Shown: piece after piece, positions 47,276-55,344 of the stretch
How the letters are laid out: each line of letters opens with the position of its first letter
How positions within the stretch are numbered: position 1 is the stretch's first letter
Assembly: GCF_003797185.1 (NCBI RefSeq)
Contig: NZ_RKMH01000001.1
Span: forward strand, 371,436 to 435,435
Origin: Gordonia oryzae
GTDB taxonomy: Bacteria > Actinomycetota > Actinomycetes > Mycobacteriales > Mycobacteriaceae
Reading direction: 5' to 3'
Length of the DNA: 64,000 bases
Made by a program: the position numbers and the translations under genes
Notes under the pieces: model-generated
Seen by the model: only the letters and a program-made list of their open reading frames with translations
Databases searched by the model: none
Told to the model about the DNA's origin: nothing

Positions 47276-48880
47276 ATGACCGCGACCACCGAACCGACCA
47301 ATGACCTGACCACCGAGCCCCTGCGTTCGCGACGCAACCATTGGAACAACCAGGTCCGCAGGCACGCCTTCATGACCCCCGACCGCCCGGCGCTGCGGTT
47401 CCTGGGCCAGACCACCACCTGGCGGCAACTCGATGAGCGTTCGCGGGCCTTCGGTGCGGCGCTGGCCCGGCGTGGCGTCGGCTTCGGCGACCGCGTACTG
47501 ATGGCACTGCTCAATCGCGCCGAGTACGTCGAGGCGGTGTTGGGCGCCAACCTGATCGGCGCGATTCCGGTGCCGGTCAACATTCGGATGAGCCCCGCTG
47601 AGGTCGGGTATCTCATCACCGACAGCGGTGCACGGGTCATCGTCACCGAAACCCTGCTCGCACCGCTGACCCAGGCGGCCGCCGCCTCCACCGGCGGCAT
47701 CGACCACACGATCGTCATCGGCGGCAGCGAGGTTCCCGACCACCTCGACTATGCCGATCTGCTCGCCGAGGGCTCCGTCGATCTTCCCGAGATCGATGTA
47801 CCCGAGGACACTGTGGCACTGATCATGTACACCTCGGGAACCACCGGAAAACCTAAGGGCGCCATGCTGACCCATCAGAACTTGCAGGCGCAGGCGGTGA
47901 CGACGATCGCCGCAGCCCAGGACCATTCCGACGCCGACGTTGCCTCGGTGGTCCCGCCCATCTTCCACATCGCCGGGATCGCCGCATTCGCGCCGGTGTT
48001 TTACCGAGGAGTTCCCGCGGTGATCCACCCGCTCGGCGCGTTCGACCCCGACGACATGCTCGACACCCTCGAACGGGAGGGCACGACGTCGGTCTTCATG
48101 GTGCCGGCCCAGTGGCAGGCGGTGTGTGCCGCTCAACGTGTTCGGCCGCGAAACCTCAAGTTGCGCAATATTAGTTGGGGTGCTGCACCCGCTTCGGACA
48201 CGGTGCTCAACGCGATGAACGAGTCCTTCCCGCAGGCGCTGAACATGACAGCTTTCGGGCAGACCGAGATGTCGCCGGTCACGTGCATTCTGGAGGGCAA
48301 GGACGCGCTGAGAAAAATCGGGTCGATCGGCAAGGTGGTGCCCGCGGTGACCGCCCGGATCGTCGATCCGATGATGAACGATGTGGCACCCGGCGAGGTT
48401 GGCGAGATCGTCTACCGCGGACCCAATCTGATGAAGGGGTACTGGCAGAACCCGCAGGCAACCGCGGATGCTTTTCGCGGCGGCTGGTTTCACTCCGGAG
48501 ACCTCGTCCGTGAGGACGAGGACGGCTTCCTCTTCGTCGTCGACCGGGCCAAGGACATGATCATCTCCGGCGGAGAGAACGTGTACTGCGCGGAGGTGGA
48601 GAACGTGCTCTACGGCCACGAGAAGATCGCCGATGCCGCCGTCATCGGCCGCGCCCACGAGAAGTGGGGTGAGGTCCCGGTGGCCGTCGTCGTGCTCGCC
48701 GAGGGTGCCGACGACCTCACCCTCGACGAACTCGAGCCCTACCTGAACGAGAACCTGGCGCGCTTCAAGCAGCCCAAGGATCTCGTCATCGTCGACGAAC
48801 TACCGCGCAACGCCGGCGGCAAGATCGTCAAACCGCGCCTGCGTGAGGCCTACGGCAGTAAGGACACCGGCCTGCATTGA
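47276..48880 (+). CDS. Acyl-CoA synthetase (FadD type)
   Basis: A 534-residue AMP-forming ligase. Motifs: ATP-binding IMYTSGTTGKPKGAMLTH, the adenine region MTAFGQTEMSPV, the hinge GDLVREDEDGFLFVVDRAKDMI, and the catalytic Lys in PRNAGGKIVKPRLRE. The whole resembles the FadD5-like long-chain group of mycobacteria, but the acid is not known. ATG 47276 has AGGGAGAG upstream. It is convergent with the hydroxyacyl-CoA dehydrogenase. Confidence 0.92.
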   Translation: MTATTEPTNDLTTEPLRSRRNHWNNQVRRHAFMTPDRPALRFLGQTTTWRQLDERSRAFGAALARRGVGFGDRVLMALLNRAEYVEAVLGANLIGAIPVPVNIRMSPAEVGYLITDSGARVIVTETLLAPLTQAAAASTGGIDHTIVIGGSEVPDHLDYADLLAEGSVDLPEIDVPEDTVALIMYTSGTTGKPKGAMLTHQNLQAQAVTTIAAAQDHSDADVASVVPPIFHIAGIAAFAPVFYRGVPAVIHPLGAFDPDDMLDTLEREGTTSVFMVPAQWQAVCAAQRVRPRNLKLRNISWGAAPASDTVLNAMNESFPQALNMTAFGQTEMSPVTCILEGKDALRKIGSIGKVVPAVTARIVDPMMNDVAPGEVGEIVYRGPNLMKGYWQNPQATADAFRGGWFHSGDLVREDEDGFLFVVDRAKDMIISGGENVYCAEVENVLYGHEKIADAAVIGRAHEKWGEVPVAVVVLAEGADDLTLDELEPYLNENLARFKQPKDLVIVDELPRNAGGKIVKPRLREAYGSKDTGLH

Positions 48881-48907
48881 CCACCGGCTCCGCCGGCGAG
48901 CGGATGG

Positions 48908-49759
48908 TCAGCCGGCGTAATCGTAGAAGCCCTTGCCGCTCTTCTTGCCCAGATAGCCGGCCTCGACCATGCGCGAGAGCAGCGGCGGCGGCGCGAGGTG
49001 CGGCTCACGGAACTCCTGATAGAGCGATTCGGCCACGTCGAGGACGACGTCGAGACCGACGGTGTCGCTCAGCGTCAGCGGGCCCATCGGGTGAGCGCAG
49101 CCGTTGACCATGCCTGCGTCGATGTCCTCCTTGGAGGCATAGCCGCTCTCGTACATGCGGATGGCGCTCACCAGGTACGGGATCAGCAGGGCGTTGACGA
49201 CGAAGCCGCCGCGATCACCGGCCGCGATCGTGCGCTTGCCAAGGTGATCGCGGGCGTAGACGGTGACGGTTTCGATCGCCTGCGGTGAACTCGCGAGACT
49301 GGAGATGATCTCGACCAGGGGCATCACCGGAACCGGATTGAAGAAGTGGACGCCCACCACACGCGAGGGGTCGGCGACGTCCTTGGCGATCCGGATGATC
49401 GGGATCGACGAGGTGTTGGTGGCGAGGATCGCCTCGGGCGCGGTGACCTTGTCGAGTTCGGCGAAGAAGCCGACCTTGAGCGACTCGACCTCGGGAAGCG
49501 CTTCGATCACCAGCTCACGATCCGCAAAATCGCCGACGGTGGTCGTCAGGGCCAGTCGGGACAGTGCCGCGGTGGCGTCGCCCTCGGAGATCTTGCCCTT
49601 GCTGACGCCACGGCCCAGAGACTTCTCGATGCGGGCGCGTGCCGCATCGGCGGCGGTGTCGTCGCGCTCTAGCACCAGTACGTCATCGCCGGCGCGAATC
49701 GCGACCTCTGCGATCCCCGCACCCATGGTGCCGCCGCCGACCACTCCGAGCTGTGTCAT
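48908..49759 (-). CDS. 3-hydroxybutyryl-CoA/3-hydroxyacyl-CoA dehydrogenase
   Basis: A 283-residue NAD(P)-dependent dehydrogenase (FadB2/Hbd type). The dinucleotide motif is LGVVGGGTMGAGIAEVAIRAG (residues 4-24); the active-site region is ATNTSSIPI, then VVGVHFFNPVPVMPLVEII with catalytic His, and GDRGGFVVNALLIPYL. The C-terminal helical domain has GMVNGCAHPMGPLTLSD. It oxidises 3-hydroxyacyl-CoA. ATG 49759 has GGAGG upstream. Confidence 0.95.
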   Translation of the reverse strand: MTQLGVVGGGTMGAGIAEVAIRAGDDVLVLERDDTAADAARARIEKSLGRGVSKGKISEGDATAALSRLALTTTVGDFADRELVIEALPEVESLKVGFFAELDKVTAPEAILATNTSSIPIIRIAKDVADPSRVVGVHFFNPVPVMPLVEIISSLASSPQAIETVTVYARDHLGKRTIAAGDRGGFVVNALLIPYLVSAIRMYESGYASKEDIDAGMVNGCAHPMGPLTLSDTVGLDVVLDVAESLYQEFREPHLAPPPLLSRMVEAGYLGKKSGKGFYDYAG

Positions 49760-49911
49760 GAAAACCTCCACGTAGGCAGTAGTGAACCGACGCCAAGCGT
49801 AGTGCGACGCGCGCCGGCGCAACGGGCACCCTGCTTCACGCGTCGTGTGGCGGGCGCTGGCAAGCTGGGGGAGGCACCGACGGAGGAGATCGAGCAGAGG
49901 GAGAGAGCACC

Positions 49912-50703
49912 GTGGCCACCGTGTCGTACGTCATCGCAGGTTCCGAGGCAACCGGGGGCGCGGGGTTGCAGGCAGATCTGCGCACATTCGCCCAGCTCGG
50001 TACCTACGGAGTCGGAACCATCACGTGCATCGTCTCCTTCGATCCGAAAGCCGGATGGGGACACCGCTTCGTGCCGATCGCCGCGCCGGTCATCGCCGAC
50101 CAGATCGAGGCGGCGACCATTGCTCATGAGCCCGAGGTCGTCAAGATCGGGATGTTGGGCACCCCCGAGACGATCACCACCGTCGCCGAGGGCCTGCGGG
50201 CCCGACCCTGGCGACACGTCGTCGTCGACCCAGTCCTGATCTGCAAGGGTCAGGAACCGGGAGCCGCCCTCGATACCGACAACGCGCTACGGGAACACAT
50301 TCTGCCGCTGGCCACCGTCGTGACCCCCAACCTGTTCGAGGCCGCGACACTGGCCGGGATGGACGAACTTGCCGACGTCGAGGACCTCGCCGAGGCGGCC
50401 CGGCGGATCGCCGAGCAGGGTCCGGCGGTGGTCATCGTCAAAGGTGGCGTGGGTCTACCCGGCGACGACGCCGTTGACGTGGTCTACGACGGCTCGGAGA
50501 TCACCGTGCTGCGCGCACCCAAGGTGGGCGAGGAGCGGGTATCAGGTGCCGGCTGCGTGTTCGCCGCGGCGACCACGGCCGAATTGGCCAAGGGCACAGA
50601 CGTTCTCGACGCGATTCACACCGCCAAAGAGTTCACTCACGCCGGGATCGAAACCCGGATCTCCTCGACCGCCCCGTTCGACGCGGTCTGTCCGCGGCTG
50701 TAG
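49912..50703 (+). CDS. Hydroxymethylpyrimidine/pyridoxine kinase (ThiD/PdxK family)
   Basis: A 263-residue ribokinase-fold enzyme. Motifs: SYVIAGSEATGGAGLQADLRTFAQLGTYG at the start, VKIGMLGT, VVDPVLICKGQ, VTPNLFEAATLAG, IVKGGVG, and the anion-hole motif RVSGAGCVFAAATTAEL, whose Cys-type GAGC fits the ThiD/PdxK dual group. It phosphorylates hydroxymethylpyrimidine for thiamine synthesis or pyridoxal for vitamin B6 salvage; which one is unclear. GTG 49912 has GAGGGAGAG upstream. It stands divergent from the dehydrogenase gene. Confidence 0.87.
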   Translation: MATVSYVIAGSEATGGAGLQADLRTFAQLGTYGVGTITCIVSFDPKAGWGHRFVPIAAPVIADQIEAATIAHEPEVVKIGMLGTPETITTVAEGLRARPWRHVVVDPVLICKGQEPGAALDTDNALREHILPLATVVTPNLFEAATLAGMDELADVEDLAEAARRIAEQGPAVVIVKGGVGLPGDDAVDVVYDGSEITVLRAPKVGEERVSGAGCVFAAATTAELAKGTDVLDAIHTAKEFTHAGIETRISSTAPFDAVCPRL

Positions 50704-50892
50704 TCGGCCGATGACTCCGAATCTCCGATCCGCCCCGACGAGCGCACGTTCCGCGCGGCGCGCGCGGGCCGGCGAGGTCGAGAATGATATCCACGGCGCG
50801 GGCCGCGCTGGGGCACGCTCGCTCTATGCTCGTCATCCAGTCGGTGCGCGTCCAGTCAGGACCCGCGCCCGCTCGGATAAGCCGGTGCAGTG

Positions 50893-51945
50893 TCATCTGT
50901 CGGCCACACTTCCCGATCGTTTACTGCCCGATGGATCGCTGCCGGACTGGTCATCGGAGGATTCCTCGACACCAGGTCGGCTGTCGGCCGAGCGTTTGTC
51001 GAAGCTCACCTGTATCTTCTGAAAGCCTTTGTGGCGCTGCGCCTTGGCTTGTGCAACGTAGGCAGCCTTGTCTCCGGAGGTGAGCACTACGTTGTCGGTG
51101 AAGGGGGTGAGCATGGAGCGTGGGTAGAGTTTATCGACGCGCACGGCGTTGGCCTCGATGCAGAACACGACGAGAAACGCCGCAATATAGAGAAACGCGA
51201 GCAGACCCAGCACCACGGCGAATACACCTGTCGTCGCACTCGCGTTAGCGATGACGTGCGCAACATAGATGCTGCCGAAGCTCTGCAGCGCCTGCCATCC
51301 GATCGCGGCGGCGATCGCGCCCGGGAGTACGTCTCCGACGTCGAGCTCACGAACCGTACCGATGCGGAACGCCACCACGAACAGGACCGCAGTCAATGCC
51401 AGTGATCCCGCTGTTGACAGCCATTTTCCCGTGGAGCCCAGATCAACGGCCGCGATCGCGCCGTTGACCACCGTCAACCCAACGATCGCGGTGCCCACCG
51501 TCGAGAGCAGCAGCATTCCGCGCAGCCGCACACGGATCGGATCGGGACGGTCGTTGCGTGGTACCGCCCAGGCGACGTTCATCGCGTTCTGGATGGCGAC
51601 GGCGACGCCGAGCCCACCGTAGAGGGCGCCGACAACACCGATCGTCACCGCGACCGTCCCTCCGCTGAGCTGACCCGGCTGACCTAGCTCGGAACCGATC
51701 ACCGGGATCTGCGACATCGCCGAGTCCACTATTCGCTCCCGCAGGTCAGGATTGTCGCGCAAAACGAACTCCAGCACGGTCGTCAACAGCAACAGCAGCG
51801 GAAACAGCGAGATGAAACCGTAGTAGGCGACCAGTGCCGCGAGGTAGCCCCCTTGATCGTCGAAGAACTTGTACGCCACCGCGAGGGGATAGCCACTCAG
51901 CGGATGGCGACGCTGGAAACGGTCGATACCGGCGCTCAACGACAT
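50893..51945 (-). CDS. YihY/BrkB family membrane protein
   Basis: A 350-residue protein with about six membrane segments (39-60, 95-120, 145-165, 178-197, 208-228, 240-265). The family core is GGYLAALVAYYGFISLFPLLLLL, then VGALYGGLGVAVAIQNAMNVAW and LLAFLYIAAFLVVFCIEANAV. YihY/BrkB proteins are wrongly named ribonucleases in some databases; the role is not known. The C-terminus (about 290-350) is hydrophilic and ends in a Ser/Gly/Asp-rich tail. Confidence 0.88.
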   Translation of the reverse strand: MSLSAGIDRFQRRHPLSGYPLAVAYKFFDDQGGYLAALVAYYGFISLFPLLLLLTTVLEFVLRDNPDLRERIVDSAMSQIPVIGSELGQPGQLSGGTVAVTIGVVGALYGGLGVAVAIQNAMNVAWAVPRNDRPDPIRVRLRGMLLLSTVGTAIVGLTVVNGAIAAVDLGSTGKWLSTAGSLALTAVLFVVAFRIGTVRELDVGDVLPGAIAAAIGWQALQSFGSIYVAHVIANASATTGVFAVVLGLLAFLYIAAFLVVFCIEANAVRVDKLYPRSMLTPFTDNVVLTSGDKAAYVAQAKAQRHKGFQKIQVSFDKRSADSRPGVEESSDDQSGSDPSGSKRSGSVADR

Positions 51946-52066
51946 CGCACTCCACCTCGCTCGACTGTTCCGATCTCATCACTTCGCCCACGATCATCAT
52001 CGACGGCACCGCAACGGCGGCGGAGGACGGGCGAATGACGGCGTGTTGGCCCTACAGGCGCCGAGC

Positions 52067-52134
52067 GTGGTCGCCAGGTAGTGACAACGTACAACCTGAG
52101 GCTTGCACGTTGAACCAACCACGTTGGCGACCAC
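52067..52134. repeat. 10-bp inverted repeat in a gene-poor gap
   Basis: GTGGTCGCCA at 52067-52076 and its complement TGGCGACCAC at 52125-52134, 48 bases apart. It lies close to remains of an IS21-type transposase and may be left from an element's ends. The rest of 51946-52226 shows no gene. Confidence 0.45.
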
Positions 52135-52226
52135 CCCACCCGTGAGGCATGTCATCCGATCGGCCGGCACCCCGGCGATCGCGTCGAAGACCTGGGCGAT
52201 GAAACCTACAGTGGTGGTGATGGTTT

Positions 52227-52340
52227 CGTCGTTGGTGTGGTTTCATCGGTGGCGATACGGACGAACCGCCACCGCGAGAACGCCAGCACCGCGGAGAACA
52301 CGTGCTGGCCGCAGACCCTGGCCCAATCGACCACCAGACA
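52227..52340 (-). pseudogene. IS21-type (IstA) transposase remnant
   Basis: A short fragment reading WARVCGQHVFSAVLAFSRWRF then VRIATDETTPTT. This resembles the integrase core of IS21-type IstA (the pattern VFxAVLAxSRxRFVRxAxxExxxTT). Nothing before or after continues the protein, so it is a scar of a lost element. Confidence 0.45.
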
Positions 52341-52427
52341 CTTCACCCGGAGCACACACCGCCGGCCGACGGTCCGAGGTCTGGTTGCTCCGCCACTGGG
52401 CCTCGGCGCGCGATACCAGCTTCCGGA

Positions 52428-52784
52428 CGTGACCTGACAGGGCTCGAACCGTCCGGGTGCCGGCTGACCTCGGTGTCGCTGGACGACACCGATCTGACCG
52501 GCGCCCGACTCGTCGAGACCCGGCTCGAGGAAATCGACGTGCCACACGTGTCCATCGGCGAACGCGACCTCGTCGACGCCACCGTTGCGCGTATGGCATT
52601 CGAGGACTGCACGGTGACGACACTCGATGTCCATCCGGCGGCGCTGTCGGGCGCCGACCTTCGCGGACTCGACCTCGGCACGATCCATCACCTCGACGGG
52701 CTGCGGGGATGCACCATCGACGGCGAGCAGGCTCTCGGGCTCACCAGACACTTCGCGGCGCACCTCGGCATCGTCATCGACTGA
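52428..52784 (+). pseudogene. Pentapeptide-repeat protein, C-terminal fragment
   Basis: About 118 codons read as pentapeptide repeats: GRDLTGLEPSGCRLTSVSL, DDTDLTGARLVETRLEEID, ALSGADLRGLDLGT, ending in ALGLTRHFAAHLGIVID. The five-residue A(D/N)LxG spacing is clear. The frame continues upstream to 52302 but the sequence there is not repeat-like and contains the IS21 scar on the other strand. The gene has probably lost its start to an element. An in-frame start near 52380 cannot be ruled out. Confidence 0.55.
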
Positions 52785-52837
52785 CGCACTCGGGTGATAC
52801 CGTGGCTGCCCGTGCACGGCGACCTCGGGGGAGATCA

Positions 52838-53923
52838 GTGAGCCATCCGACACAGGGCAATCCACCGGACCCGAATCAGCACTCTGAACATCGACACTCC
52901 GGCTTCGTGCCGCCCGGCTACCAGCAACCGGGCTATCAACATCCGGGCCATCAACCGCCGGGCTACCCGCAACCGGGGTATCAACAATCGGAGAATCCGA
53001 GCCAACCACATTGGTACTCGGGTGCCGTGCCACCGGGTTCGGCGTATCCGGGTCATCCCATGGCGCAGCAACCACCAGCATGGGACGCCGGAACGCCGGG
53101 CGGACCCGGCGGGCCGCCGCGTGGTGGGGGCAGCGTCAAGGCACTCGCGGTCATCGCGGTGGGAGTGATCCTGATCGTCGTCGTGGCCGTCACTTCGGTG
53201 GTGCTGGTGGTGCGCTCCACGCATGACGATCACGACACCTCCGCAAGCGCAGCGCAGTCGTCGTCGGTACTACCGAGCACCACCGCTCCCACACCGTCCG
53301 GGTCTCCTTCGACAACGGCTCCGACATTTGCGCAATGTCCGCCGGCCACCGCAGCCCCCGATACCCCGGCCGGATGGCGCACCGTCGCAGGCAAACGCGG
53401 TCTGGCCTATGACGTCCCGTCCAACTGGAGGGTGGCGAGCTGCGGCACACTCGTCGGCTGGGAGAAACGGTGCAACGACGGTCCTTTCGGCTATTGCGCG
53501 ATCCGAACCATGAGCGGTGCGGCCACCCTCGAAGTCCCCGGTTGTGGCGACAACTCGGTCGGGGTCTCCGGATTGCCGGGCGCGTCGAACACCACCGACA
53601 TCGACGAGGCTGTACGTGACGAGGCGGCGCTGGTGGCCGACATCTACACCTCGGACTCTGGACACGTCCCGACGGTTGCGCTCAGCCCACCCCGACAACT
53701 CACCGTCGGCGGGGCACCCGCGGTGCAGATCGTCGCATCGGTGAGCAACATCGCGACCTCGAACTGTGTCGGCCCCACCGCCATTCATTCCATGGTGGCC
53801 ACGACGGTGCCCGGACAGCAGGGGTGCGTGCTCTTTGTCATCTCGGCTCCGCAGAGCGTTCCGGACGCGGTCAGTCCCGCCGTCGTCGCCGAGATGGTCT
53901 CGACGCTGCGCAGGGCGAGCTGA
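52838..53923 (+). CDS. Single-pass membrane protein with proline-rich N-terminus
   Basis: A 361-residue protein. Residues 20-50 carry repeats of the type PGYQQPGYQHPGHQPPGYPQ, followed by a Gly/Pro-rich stretch and one membrane helix (about 102-126, VKALAVIAVGVILIVVVAVTS). After a Ser/Thr-rich linker the extracellular domain (about 165-361) has four or more Cys (FAQCPP, ASCGTL, EKRCND, GYCAIR), likely disulfide-bonded. This form is common in actinobacteria, often with a regulatory or wall-linked role; none can be assigned. GTG 52838 has GGGGGAGA upstream. Confidence 0.75.
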   Translation: MSHPTQGNPPDPNQHSEHRHSGFVPPGYQQPGYQHPGHQPPGYPQPGYQQSENPSQPHWYSGAVPPGSAYPGHPMAQQPPAWDAGTPGGPGGPPRGGGSVKALAVIAVGVILIVVVAVTSVVLVVRSTHDDHDTSASAAQSSSVLPSTTAPTPSGSPSTTAPTFAQCPPATAAPDTPAGWRTVAGKRGLAYDVPSNWRVASCGTLVGWEKRCNDGPFGYCAIRTMSGAATLEVPGCGDNSVGVSGLPGASNTTDIDEAVRDEAALVADIYTSDSGHVPTVALSPPRQLTVGGAPAVQIVASVSNIATSNCVGPTAIHSMVATTVPGQQGCVLFVISAPQSVPDAVSPAVVAEMVSTLRRAS

Positions 53924-53932
53924 GCGGTGTGT

Positions 53933-55234
53933 TCACCGACCACCGGCGGTGTGGAAGTCGTACGCCGACTCGGCATGTTGTGCGTCGTCGATGCCGTCGA
54001 CCTCGTGCTGGCGATCGGCACGTAGGCCCATCGTGTACTTGAGTGCGAGACCGATGATCCCGGTGACGACGACGGCGTAGGTCAGTACCGCCACCACAGC
54101 CACCGCCTGGCGCCATAGCTGATCGAATCCGCCCCCGTAGAACAACCCGTCGACACCGGCAGGTGCCGAGCTTGAGGCGACCACGCCGATCATCAGAGTG
54201 CCGACGACACCGCTGACGAAATGCACCCCGACCACATCGAGCGAATCATCATAGCGCCAGCGGAATTTCAGTTCGATGGCGTACGAGCTGAGCACACCGG
54301 CAACGGCGCCGATCGCCAGCGCGCCGAGCGGCGTCACCGCCGAACACGAGGGCGTGATCGCCACTAGCCCGGCGATCACGCCGGAGGCAGCGCCGAAGGA
54401 GGTGGGCCGGCCGTGCCGGGCGTATTCGACGACGAGCCACGACACCATCGACGCCGCGCCGGCCCCGAGGGTATTGACTGCGATGATCGCCGCAGACCCG
54501 TTGGCCGCGAGGCCCGATCCGGCGTTGAACCCAAACCAGCCGAACCACAACAGGCCGGCACCGAGCATGACGAACGGCAGATTGTGTGGACGCATTGGAT
54601 CCTTGGGCCAGCCGCGCCGGCGCCCCAGGAGAATGGCGAGTACCAGCGCCGAGGCGCCCGAGTTGATCTCGACCGCGGTACCACCGGCGAAGTCGATGGC
54701 CCGAAGGTGCGCGACGATCCAGCCACCATGCTCTTCGGTCAATCCGGGGGCGCTGAACACCCAGTGCGCGATCGGGATGTACACCAGCAGCGACCAGATG
54801 CTCGCGAACACCACCCACGAGACAAAGCGCATTCTATCGGCGACGGCTCCGGCGATCAGGGCCACGGTGACCATCGCGAACCCGGCCTGGAAGGCGACGA
54901 ACAGGATCGCCGGGATGGTGCCGACGAGCGGGATCGTCGTAGGCTGCCCGGCGCCGTGACCGAAGGTGTGCTCGAGGCCCGGGAACGAACCGAAACTCCC
55001 GATCAGTCCCGCGTAATCGTCACCGAAGGCAAGCGAATAGCCGACGACGACCCACAGAATCCAGACGATGGGGATCGCCGACAGGCACATCATCATCATG
55101 TTCAGGACACTCGTTGACCGGACCATCCCGCCGTAGAACAGTGCGAGAGCGGGTGTCATGAGTAGCACGAGCGCGAACGCCACCAGCATCCACGCTGTGT
55201 CGGCACCGTCGGGAATACCGTACTTGGGGAACAT
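53933..55234 (-). CDS. amt: Ammonium transporter (Amt/MEP), first pore His replaced by Glu
   Basis: A 433-residue protein with about eleven membrane helices. Family phrases: MTPALALFYGGMVRSTSVLNMMM, FVAFQAGFAMVTVALIAGA, LWFGWFGFNAGSGLAANG. In most bacterial Amt proteins the first pore His is in DFAGGTVVHINAG; here the segment reads DFAGGTAVEINSG, with Glu at residue 189. The second His is present in DVVGVHFVSGVVGT (H338). Glu at this place is known from yeast Mep1/Mep3. The C-terminal tail (about 405-433) is cytoplasmic. No glnK/PII gene is next to it. Confidence 0.93.
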   Translation of the reverse strand: MFPKYGIPDGADTAWMLVAFALVLLMTPALALFYGGMVRSTSVLNMMMMCLSAIPIVWILWVVVGYSLAFGDDYAGLIGSFGSFPGLEHTFGHGAGQPTTIPLVGTIPAILFVAFQAGFAMVTVALIAGAVADRMRFVSWVVFASIWSLLVYIPIAHWVFSAPGLTEEHGGWIVAHLRAIDFAGGTAVEINSGASALVLAILLGRRRGWPKDPMRPHNLPFVMLGAGLLWFGWFGFNAGSGLAANGSAAIIAVNTLGAGAASMVSWLVVEYARHGRPTSFGAASGVIAGLVAITPSCSAVTPLGALAIGAVAGVLSSYAIELKFRWRYDDSLDVVGVHFVSGVVGTLMIGVVASSSAPAGVDGLFYGGGFDQLWRQAVAVVAVLTYAVVVTGIIGLALKYTMGLRADRQHEVDGIDDAQHAESAYDFHTAGGR

Positions 55235-55344
55235 GACCGCCTTCCGTTGCGTCCGGGCGACGAAAGTCTATCGACTCACTATTCTTCGGTGGCCGGGGAT
55301 TCGACTATCGATCCAAGCAGGCATTCCAGACTTTCGGGGCGCCG

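Noticed and set aside
50893..51945. Ribonuclease BN
   Set aside because: YihY/BrkB proteins were once annotated so, but the family is a membrane protein without nuclease motifs.
52902..52990. CRISPR-like short repeats
   Set aside because: The repeats are in-frame codons for PGYQQ-type residues in a proline-rich protein, with no spacers.
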